Origin: Pseudomonadota bacterium
Lineage (GTDB): Bacteria > Desulfobacterota > Desulfovibrionia > Desulfovibrionales > Desulfovibrionaceae
NCBI GenBank assembly: GCA_023426275.1
Contig: JAFABC010000309.1
Span: 1-10,790, forward strand
Length of the DNA stretch: 10,790 nt
Direction: 5' to 3'
In this document: positions 1 to 6,222 of the stretch, piece by piece
Layout of the letters: every line of letters starts with the position of its first letter
How positions within the stretch are numbered: the stretch's first letter is position 1
Translations under genes and position numbers: made by a program
The notes under the pieces: model-generated
Told to the model about the DNA's origin: nothing
The model's input: only the letters and a program-made list of their open reading frames with translations
The model's database searches: none

Positions 1-16
1 GGTCACGTCCGTCAAC

Positions 17-31
17 GTGGTGTAAATTCTG
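17..31 (+). repeat. IS left terminal inverted repeat
   Basis: GTGGTGTAAATTCTG pairs perfectly with 1381-1395 in inverted orientation. It lies beyond the 3' end of the transposase gene. Only 16 bp of flanking DNA are visible to its left, too few to tell which gene or region was there. Confidence 0.85.
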
Positions 32-52
32 TTGGGGTTGAGGTGGCATCGG

Positions 53-1261
53 TCAGGCTGCCCTGGGTGGAATTTGCGCTGGCTGCGCCTCGTTGGGTTG
101 GGGGTTGAGTTCGGCCATGGCCTCGACCTGCATGTAGCGGCTTTGTAGCTGCCACTCGTCGTTTTGCTCCAACAGGATTGCCCCGATGAGCCGGATAATG
201 GACTGCTCGTTGGGGAAGATGCCGACCACGTCCGCTCGCCTTTTCACCTCTTTGTTCAGCCTTTCCAGAGGATTGGTACTGTGCAGCTTGACCCGGTGCT
301 GTGCGGGGAAGGTCATGTAGGCCAGCACATCGTGTTCGCTTTCGTCCATGAAGCTGGCGAGCTTTGGCCATTTCCCGCGAAGCTGATCGGCGACATGCCG
401 CCAGGTCTGGCTAGCGCTGGCCGCGTCAGGTTGCAGGAAGGCTTGGCGCAAGGCGGCCGAGACCATGGCGTGCTGGGCTTTGGGGACGCGGGCCAGGGCG
501 TTACGCATCCAGTGAACCCGGCAGCGCTGCCACGTGGCCCCGAATGTCTTGGCTATCGCGGCCTTGAGGCCCTCATGGGCATCGGAGATGACCAGTTTCA
601 CACCGCTTAAGCCCCGACGAAGAAGGCTTTTAAGGAAAAAAGACCAGAACGGCTCGGCTTCGCTGGGACCGATGTGCAGCCCCACAATTTCTCGACGGCC
701 TTCCGTGTTCACCGCCACGGCGATTATAGCGGCGACGCTGACCACCCGACCGCCTTCACGCTGCTTGAGGTAGGTCGCGTCCAGCCACAAATAAGGCCAT
801 TCCCCCGTCAGCGGCCTGGAAAGGAAGGCATGGACCCGTTCATCGATGTCCTTGCACAGCTTGGACACCTGGGACTTGGAGATCCCGGAAAGGCCCATGG
901 CCTGAACGAGATCATCCACACGCCGGGTCGAGATGCCGCCGATCCAGGCTTCCTGGATGACGGCCACCAGAGCGCGTTCGCTGGTCTTGCGCGGCTCCAG
1001 GAAAGGCGGAAAGTAGCTGCCCTGGCGCAGTTTGGGGATGCGCAGTTGCAAGGAGCCGACGCGGGTATCCAGGCTTCGGTCGCGATAACCGTTGCGGTAG
1101 CTGATCCGTTCGGCGCTTCGCTCGTGGCGGCTGGCCCCGATCAAGCCGTCCACATCGGCTTCCATGAGAAGCTGTAGAACGGCTTCCGCAAGGGAACGGA
1201 GGAAATCGCCGCCGTCGGCCTTTTGCATCAGCTCGATTAATGCCATGCTGTCCTCGGCCAT
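53..1261 (-). CDS. IS256-family (mutator-type) DDE transposase
   Basis: This 402-residue protein should catalyse cut-and-paste or copy-out movement of the surrounding element. The length is normal for the family and there is no frameshift. The DDE triad is visible in its expected settings: D161 in LWLDATYLK, D227 in VISDAHEG and E333 in NPLERLNKE. The family's C-x2-H signature follows the second aspartate (CRVH, 247-250). The N-terminal region has the usual GYRDR segment (58-62) and the LRIPKLRQGSYFP segment (73-85). The ATG start is well supported: an AAAGGAG ribosome-binding site (complement of 1268-1274) lies six bases upstream. All catalytic residues are present, so the element is probably still active. 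Family assignment is from motifs; the particular IS name cannot be given. Confidence 0.95.
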   Translation of the reverse strand: MAEDSMALIELMQKADGGDFLRSLAEAVLQLLMEADVDGLIGASRHERSAERISYRNGYRDRSLDTRVGSLQLRIPKLRQGSYFPPFLEPRKTSERALVAVIQEAWIGGISTRRVDDLVQAMGLSGISKSQVSKLCKDIDERVHAFLSRPLTGEWPYLWLDATYLKQREGGRVVSVAAIIAVAVNTEGRREIVGLHIGPSEAEPFWSFFLKSLLRRGLSGVKLVISDAHEGLKAAIAKTFGATWQRCRVHWMRNALARVPKAQHAMVSAALRQAFLQPDAASASQTWRHVADQLRGKWPKLASFMDESEHDVLAYMTFPAQHRVKLHSTNPLERLNKEVKRRADVVGIFPNEQSIIRLIGAILLEQNDEWQLQSRYMQVEAMAELNPQPNEAQPAQIPPRAA

Positions 1262-1321
1262 CGTGGTCTCCTTTGGTTGCAGGTGCGGCTTCGCAACTTC
1301 ACCTTACAGCCAATTGACCCG

Positions 1322-2650
1322 ATGGCCACCTCGCCAATCCCGTCCAGGCTGGAGGTGTTCCCCCCCGGCCTGGACGACCCCAGAATTTACACCACCTCCG
1401 TGGACTCTACCCTCGCCGGGTTGGCGTATTTGAGTCTGGCTTCGCTGCAGGAAGTCAGGGGAACGCCGTGTGTCGATCGGTTGGGCTGTGTGGAAATCCA
1501 GCCGGGGGAACCGCTGCGGCTGGGCGTTATCGAGTCGCTCAGCGGCAAGGTGGCGCCGCTGGGGGTCGAACAGCTTCGCGGCCTGGAACTCGCCCTGGAA
1601 GCGCGCGGGGGCGCGGTGCTCGATCACCCGGTCACCCTGGTGGTCGAGGATTCTGGCTGCCGGCCCGAGGGGGGAGCCAACGCGGCGCTTCGGATCGTTT
1701 CCGATCCGGGCGTGGTGGCGATTTTCGGCACCACCTGCTCCGGGGACGCCTCGGCCGCCGCCCAGGTGATGACGCAGGCCGGCCTGTCCATGATATCCGG
1801 CAACAACAGCGCCCCGTTCCTGACCTCCATCGGCGGGCGCAAGGCCCCCAAGTGGCAACCCGGCTATTTCCGGACCGCGCCCAACGAGGAGCATTCGGGA
1901 CCGGCCGCGGCGCGCTACGCCTACCAGGGCCTCGGCCGCCGGCGCGCCGCCATCATCCATGACGGCGATATCTACACCATGGGGCTGGCCCAGGGCTTTC
2001 GGGAGGAGTTCGAGCGGCTGGGCGGCAGGACCGTGCTGTACACGGCTGTGGACAAGGGCGATGTCAATATGCTTCCCGTCCTGGAAGCCGTGGCCGCCGC
2101 CAAGGCCGATCTGCTGTTTTTTCCGCTTTTCCAGCCCGAGGGCAACAACGTGCTCCTCACGGCCCGGAAGATGCCGGTCCTCGCCGACGTGGCGCTGATG
2201 AGCGATGGGTCGCTGATCGAGCAGAGCTTTATCGACGCCGTGGGGGAGGCGGCCAAGGGCATGTATTTCGTGGGGCCGGCCATGCCGGAGCCGTCCAAGG
2301 CCATCACGGCGCTACGGGCCCGCTATCGTAAAAAATACGGCGAGGAACCGCCCACGAGCTATTATTTGAACGCCTACGACGCGGCCGGCATTTTGTTCGA
2401 AGCCATCGAACGCGCCGCCACGCCGACCGGCAACGGCGGCTGCGTCATCGGCCGGCAGGCGTTGCGCGACGCCCTGGCGGCCACCCGCGACTTTCCCGGC
2501 GTGACCGGAACGCTGACCTGCGACCATTTCGGCGATTGCAGCACGCCCCGGTTCAATGTGTTGCGTCTGGACGACCCGGCCAAGGGCGTGGCCGGCCTGC
2601 TCGAAAATATCGTTTCAACCTATGCACCGCACGATGCCCATACGCGATAA
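1322..2650 (+). CDS. Periplasmic ligand-binding protein (LivJ/LivK-like, Peripla_BP_6), 5' end replaced by IS
   Basis: The body of the protein, from about 1520 onward, is a type I periplasmic binding protein of the branched-chain amino acid/urea class. It opens with LRLGVIESLSGKVAPLG, followed by a GTTCSGDASAAAQV ligand-loop region, a HDGDIYTMGLAQGF hinge-side segment and SYYLNAYDAAGILFEAIERA near the end. Resident sequence begins at about 1397. Everything before it, including the in-frame ATG at 1322 and a TTG at 1277, belongs to the IS and has no convincing ribosome-binding site. The native start and n-region of the signal peptide are missing; LAGLAYLSLASL (around 1412-1447) may be the remains of its hydrophobic core. 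The product is therefore probably not exported and the gene is likely a functional pseudogene, although the frame stays open. Seven cysteines are present. No transporter genes are adjacent; it overlaps the following cyclase, suggesting a sensory role. The ligand is unknown. Confidence 0.75.
   Translation: MATSPIPSRLEVFPPGLDDPRIYTTSVDSTLAGLAYLSLASLQEVRGTPCVDRLGCVEIQPGEPLRLGVIESLSGKVAPLGVEQLRGLELALEARGGAVLDHPVTLVVEDSGCRPEGGANAALRIVSDPGVVAIFGTTCSGDASAAAQVMTQAGLSMISGNNSAPFLTSIGGRKAPKWQPGYFRTAPNEEHSGPAAARYAYQGLGRRRAAIIHDGDIYTMGLAQGFREEFERLGGRTVLYTAVDKGDVNMLPVLEAVAAAKADLLFFPLFQPEGNNVLLTARKMPVLADVALMSDGSLIEQSFIDAVGEAAKGMYFVGPAMPEPSKAITALRARYRKKYGEEPPTSYYLNAYDAAGILFEAIERAATPTGNGGCVIGRQALRDALAATRDFPGVTGTLTCDHFGDCSTPRFNVLRLDDPAKGVAGLLENIVSTYAPHDAHTR
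1341..1376. repeat. Subterminal inverted repeat inside the IS right end
   Basis: CGTCCAGGC (1341-1349) and GCCTGGACG (1368-1376) form a perfect 9-bp stem around an 18-nt spacer that contains a run of seven C. It sits between the right terminus and the transposase start, so a transcript entering from outside toward the transposase would contain it as a hairpin. A role in limiting transposase expression from external transcripts, or as a transposase-binding site, is inference. Confidence 0.5.
1381..1395 (-). repeat. IS right terminal inverted repeat
   Basis: CAGAATTTACACCAC is the exact reverse complement of 17-31 and marks the transposase-proximal end of the element. The sequence to its right is open in the frame of the binding-protein gene, so this is the junction between mobile and resident DNA. 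Confidence 0.85.
1386..1413 (+). promoter_or_regulatory. Possible outward hybrid promoter at the IS junction
   Basis: The right terminal repeat reads TTTACA outward (1386-1391), a 5/6 match to a sigma-70 -35 box. Sixteen bases on, in resident DNA, lies TACCCT (1408-1413), which keeps the T, A and final T of a -10 box but only 3 of 6 positions. Some IS elements, IS256 among them, create such junction promoters. The -10 is weak, so this is only a candidate for driving the truncated binding-protein gene and the downstream cyclase. Confidence 0.2.
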
Positions 2651-4337
2651 ACTGACCGCCTGGTGGACCGGGCTCGGCATTACGAACAAGCTCTGGCTTG
2701 TCTTTGGCATGTTGTTCACCATCTTCGGACTGGCCGTCATGGCCGGGTTCGTCGGGTTGCGCGTGGTGGGGCAGGCCGAAAACAACATCCTGGTCAACAT
2801 GGAGATCCGCACCAAGATTCTGGAGATGGAAGGCCAGCTGGAGCGCTCCCGGCGGTTGTATCAGGATTTCATCCTCCGGGTGCCGGAACAGGATTTCGCC
2901 GCGGTCCGGGAAACGTATTACGTCCAGTCCCTGGCCGTGGCCGCCCGGGTCATCGCCCTGGCCGAGGAGCTCAAGCGCCTGATCGCCACCCTGCCGGCCG
3001 GCAGCACCATTGCCCGGCGCAACATGGACATCACGCTTTTCACCTCCACCGCCAAGCGCTACTCCCACACCCTCGTCAACCAGGGGGAACTGCTGGCGGC
3101 CCTGTACCATCCCGACGACGGCTTGCAGCCGCGCCTGATCGACACCATCGTCCGACTGGGCAAATGCCTCGCCGGCTCCCAGGCGGCGGCGCTGCTCCTG
3201 CGGGAACTGGATATCCTGGAAAAACGTTACGAGATCACCCGGCAGCGTCCGTACATGCAGGCGGCCCTCAACAAGATCACGGTGCTGCGGCGGCTGCTGC
3301 CGGGCGAGACCGGCATCACCGCCGCCCAACGCGCCGAGGCCCTGCAATTGCTGCGCACCTACGAAGCCGATGCGGGACGGATGCTGGAAATCGTCCGGGA
3401 CATGCACGCCAACGCCAATGATTTCAAGCTGCAAGCCCGGGCGGTTGATCCGATTTCTCGGGAGCTCAAACGACTTTCCGCCGAGGAGGTGGAGCAGGCG
3501 AGGCGGCGCATCACCTGGGCCAGCCGGCTGGCCGGGAGCATCATGGCCATGGCCGCCCTGCTCGGGCTCGTCTGCCTCGTGGCCGCCGCGCGCGTGCTGC
3601 ACGCCTCCATCACCAGCAAGGTCGTGACCATGACCCGCCATGCCGCGGCCATCCGGGCCGGCCACCTCGACGAGATGCTGCCCAACGGCACCGGCGACGA
3701 GCTCGGCGTGCTGGCCGGGGCCTTTAACGCCATGACCCTGCGGGTCAAGTATCTGGTCGAAACACTGGAGGAAAAGGTCCGGCAGCGCACCCAGGAGCTG
3801 GCCGACAAGAACCGCGAACTCGACGCCACCAACCAGATGCTGGCCACCCTGTCCATGACCGACCGGCTGACCGGGTTGTGCAACCGGCGCAAACTCGACC
3901 AGTCCCTGGAGGCGGAGTGGCGGCGGGCCAAGCGCTACGGTTCGGTTTTTTCCGTGGTCATGGTCGATTTGGACAACTTCAAGGCCGTCAACGACACCTA
4001 CGGCCATACCGTGGGCGATGCCGTCCTCGTGCGCGCGGCCGATCTCCTGGTGGCCGGGACACGGGAGACCGACGTGGTCGGGCGCTGGGGCGGCGAGGAA
4101 TTTCTCATCGTGTGCCCGGAAACGGATGCTCCCGCCGTGATGGCCCTGGCCGAGGGGCTGCGCCGCGAGTTCGAAGCCTCGGATTTTTCCGGCAGCGGGC
4201 GCATGACGGCCAGCTTCGGGCTGGCCGTGTACGCCGGGGACGCGGAGTCGGGCGGACTGCTCGAACGGGCCGACGCCGCCCTGTACCGGGCCAAGGAGGG
4301 GGGGCGCAACCAGGTCTTCCTCGATCCGGCGGTTTGA
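2622..4337 (+). CDS. Membrane-bound diguanylate cyclase (helical sensor-HAMP-GGDEF)
   Basis: This protein should make cyclic di-GMP from two GTP. From the 2622 ATG it has 571 residues: TM1 about 24-46, a roughly 250-residue periplasmic region predicted all-helical by eye, TM2 about 302-325, HAMP about 326-378, a coiled linker (EKVRQRTQELADKNREL) and a GGDEF domain from about 412. The domain has the DRLTGLCNRR entry motif, the metal-binding VDLDNFKAVND segment, GGEEF at 490-494 and RETD at 481-484, exactly five residues before it. The last is the RxxD inhibitory site, so product feedback is expected. No clear Shine-Dalgarno precedes 2622 or the alternative ATG at 2634. The start lies inside the upstream binding-protein gene (29-bp overlap), implying translational coupling. 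With the upstream gene decapitated, expression may be altered. Confidence 0.9.
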   Translation: MHRTMPIRDKLTAWWTGLGITNKLWLVFGMLFTIFGLAVMAGFVGLRVVGQAENNILVNMEIRTKILEMEGQLERSRRLYQDFILRVPEQDFAAVRETYYVQSLAVAARVIALAEELKRLIATLPAGSTIARRNMDITLFTSTAKRYSHTLVNQGELLAALYHPDDGLQPRLIDTIVRLGKCLAGSQAAALLLRELDILEKRYEITRQRPYMQAALNKITVLRRLLPGETGITAAQRAEALQLLRTYEADAGRMLEIVRDMHANANDFKLQARAVDPISRELKRLSAEEVEQARRRITWASRLAGSIMAMAALLGLVCLVAAARVLHASITSKVVTMTRHAAAIRAGHLDEMLPNGTGDELGVLAGAFNAMTLRVKYLVETLEEKVRQRTQELADKNRELDATNQMLATLSMTDRLTGLCNRRKLDQSLEAEWRRAKRYGSVFSVVMVDLDNFKAVNDTYGHTVGDAVLVRAADLLVAGTRETDVVGRWGGEEFLIVCPETDAPAVMALAEGLRREFEASDFSGSGRMTASFGLAVYAGDAESGGLLERADAALYRAKEGGRNQVFLDPAV

Positions 4338-4344
4338 CGCCCGG

Positions 4345-4371
4345 GGCCGGTGTGCACTACTGCATCCGGCC
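4345..4371. promoter_or_regulatory. Inverted repeat abutting the uup start codon
   Basis: GGCCGG (4345-4350) and CCGGCC (4366-4371) form a perfect stem. Inside it, TGCA (4353-4356) and TGCA (4361-4364) can pair around a CTAC loop. The right arm ends one base before the ATG at 4372, and there is no recognisable Shine-Dalgarno in this 34-bp gap. In RNA the hairpin would occupy the ribosome landing site. No T-run follows, so it is a poor intrinsic terminator. A role in translational control is inference. Confidence 0.4.
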
Positions 4372-6189
4372 ATGAGCACCTGCGTTACCTTGCGCGGCAT
4401 CGCCAAGTCCTTTGGCGTGCGCCGCCTGTTCACGGATATTTCGCTGACCGTTTCCGACCAGGAGCGCATCGGGCTGATCGGCCCCAATGGCTCCGGAAAA
4501 TCCACGCTGCTGAAGATCATGGCCGGGCTGGAGCCGGCCGACGCCGGCGAGCGCACCCTGCGCCAGGGCGCGCGACTGGCCTATGTGGCCCAGCAGGACC
4601 GGTTCGAATCGAAGACCGTGGGCGCGGTCGTGTCCCGGGCGGCCGAGGCCGCCTTTGGCCGGCCCGCCGCCGAGGCCGAACAGCTCTCGCGCGTGGCCGT
4701 CACCCTGGGGCGGCTGGGCTTCGAGGACCCGGACGCCTCGGTGGAGGCGCTTTCCGGGGGCTGGCGCAAACGGCTTTCCATCGCCCGGGCCCTGGTGTCC
4801 GAGCCTGACGCGCTGCTGCTCGACGAGCCCACCAACCATCTGGACCTGGAATCGATCCTGTGGCTGGAGCGGTTTTTGTCCGGCGCGTCGTTCGCCTTTG
4901 TCGTGGTCAGCCACGACCGCTTTTTCCTGGAAAACGTCACCCACCGCACCATCGAGTTGTCCGCGGCCTATCCCCGTGGCTTTTTGAGCGTGGACGGGCC
5001 GTACAGCGCCCTGATCGAGGCCCGGGAGGCCTTTCTTGAAAACCAGGGGGTGCTGGAGCAGACCCTGGCCAACAAGGCCCGGCGCGAGGTCGAATGGCTG
5101 CGGCGCGGTCCCAAGGCCCGGGGCACCAAGGCCAAGGCCCGCATCGAGGCCGCCGGCGAGTTGTTCGACGAACTGGCCGCCACCAGGGTCCGCAACCGGG
5201 ACATCGTGCGGGCGGGTATCGATTTTTCCGCCACGGGCCGTCAGACCAAGCGCCTGCTCGTGGCCGAGCAACTGGCCCAGTCCCATGGCGGGCGGACGCT
5301 TTTCCACGACCTCGATATTGTGCTCTCGCCCGGCCTGCGCCTGGGCCTGACCGGCCCCAACGGCTCGGGCAAGTCCACGCTGCTGCGGGTGCTGGCCGGC
5401 GAGGAAACTCCCGCCGCCGGCAAGGTTTCCCGGGCGCCCGGCATCGAGGTCGTGGTGTTCGACCAGAAGCGCGAGCAGCTCGACAAGGAGCAGATCCTGC
5501 GCCACGCCTTTGCCCCGGACAGCGACAGCGTGCTCTACCGGGGCCAGCCCGTGCACGTGGTGACCTGGGCCAAGCGGTTCGGCCTGCGCCCGGAACAACT
5601 CGACCTGCCGGTGGGGCTGCTTTCCGGCGGCGAACAGGCCCGGGTGCTCATCGCCCGGCTCATGCTGCGCCCGGCCGACGTGCTCCTGCTCGACGAACCC
5701 ACCAACGATCTGGACATTCCCACCCTGGAGATGCTCGAGGACAGCCTGCTCGAGTTCCCGGGCGCGGTGGTGTGCATCAGCCACGACCGTTCCCTGCTTG
5801 ACCGGGTGTCCACCGTGCTGCTGGGGCTCGACGGCCAGGGCGGCTGCGAGGTCTATGCCGACTACGCCCAGTGGGAAGCGGCCTTCGAGGACCGGCGCAA
5901 GGCCGAGGCCCGGGCGGCCAAGGCCGAAAAGGCCCCCCGGGAAAAGCCGCGTCCGCAGGCCAACCCCAAAAAGCTCACCTACAAGGAACAGCGCGAATTC
6001 GACGGCATGGAAGAGGCCATCTTCACGGCCGAGACCGCTCTGGAAGCGGCCAAGGCGGCCCTGGAAGACCCGGCCGTGGCCTCGGACGGCGACGAGCTGG
6101 CCCGGCGGTTGCGGGTGTTCCAGGACGCCGAGGCCGCCGTGGAAGGGCTGTACGCCCGCTGGGCCGAACTCGAAGCCAAGATTTCCTGA
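4372..6189 (+). CDS. uup: ABC-F family ATPase, Uup type
   Basis: This is a soluble tandem ABC protein without membrane segments, 605 residues, the usual size for Uup. First cassette: Walker A GPNGSGKST 37-45, LSGG 127-130, LLLDEPTNHLD 148-158. Second cassette: Walker A 328-336, LSGG 417-420, LLLDEPTNDLD 438-448. Both catalytic glutamates (E152, E442) are present. The linker between cassettes carries EVEWLRRGPKARGTKAKAR (239-257), characteristic of Uup in the P-site tether region. The C-terminus (about 535-605) has the KLTYKEQREFDGMEEAI start of the Uup coiled-coil domain. Members of this group act on ribosomes, and Uup is also linked to DNA repair and transposon precise excision in E. coli. 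It follows the cyclase by 34 bp but is probably a separate housekeeping function. The start fits the family's N-terminus although no ribosome-binding site is seen. Confidence 0.93.
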   Translation: MSTCVTLRGIAKSFGVRRLFTDISLTVSDQERIGLIGPNGSGKSTLLKIMAGLEPADAGERTLRQGARLAYVAQQDRFESKTVGAVVSRAAEAAFGRPAAEAEQLSRVAVTLGRLGFEDPDASVEALSGGWRKRLSIARALVSEPDALLLDEPTNHLDLESILWLERFLSGASFAFVVVSHDRFFLENVTHRTIELSAAYPRGFLSVDGPYSALIEAREAFLENQGVLEQTLANKARREVEWLRRGPKARGTKAKARIEAAGELFDELAATRVRNRDIVRAGIDFSATGRQTKRLLVAEQLAQSHGGRTLFHDLDIVLSPGLRLGLTGPNGSGKSTLLRVLAGEETPAAGKVSRAPGIEVVVFDQKREQLDKEQILRHAFAPDSDSVLYRGQPVHVVTWAKRFGLRPEQLDLPVGLLSGGEQARVLIARLMLRPADVLLLDEPTNDLDIPTLEMLEDSLLEFPGAVVCISHDRSLLDRVSTVLLGLDGQGGCEVYADYAQWEAAFEDRRKAEARAAKAEKAPREKPRPQANPKKLTYKEQREFDGMEEAIFTAETALEAAKAALEDPAVASDGDELARRLRVFQDAEAAVEGLYARWAELEAKIS

Positions 6190-6222
6190 GGCCGGGCGCG
6201 CGGGCGTTCGAAGCGGGGCGGG

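Larger units (their letters stand above)
17..1395 (-). mobile_element. IS256-family insertion sequence
   Basis: The element is bounded by a perfect 15-bp inverted repeat: GTGGTGTAAATTCTG at 17-31 and its reverse complement at 1381-1395. Matching stops on both sides of this core, so the real ends may lie a few bases further out. The GTGTAAATT-type terminus resembles those of IS256 relatives. One intact transposase gene fills most of the element. About 120 bp lie between its start and the right repeat, and 21 bp between its stop and the left repeat. The flanks TCCGTCAAC (8-16) and TCCGTGGAC (1397-1405) agree at 7 of 9 positions, so there is at best an imperfect target duplication. Base composition looks less GC-extreme than the flanking genes, which fits recent acquisition. 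Confidence 0.85.

Noticed and set aside
1312..1345. Outward promoter starting from TTGACC inside the IS
   Set aside because: The -35 is good but the position 17 bases on (ATCCCG) does not resemble a -10 box.
1392..1403. CCAC-CTCC-GTGG mini-palindrome across the IS junction
   Set aside because: A four-base stem spanning two unrelated sequences is expected by chance.
2553..4556. Long open frame on the minus strand (667 codons) opposite the cyclase
   Set aside because: It lies opposite a protein with clear domains and catalytic motifs. Its translation is rich in G, Q, H and P without recognisable motifs, as expected for an antisense frame in GC-rich DNA.
4357..5784. Long minus-strand open frame (475 codons) opposite uup
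   Set aside because: It is antisense to an unambiguous ABC-F gene, has compositionally biased translation and no family motif.
6190..6222. Terminator between convergent uup and the membrane-protein gene
   Set aside because: The 33-bp gap is GC-rich but shows no convincing stem or T-run on either strand.
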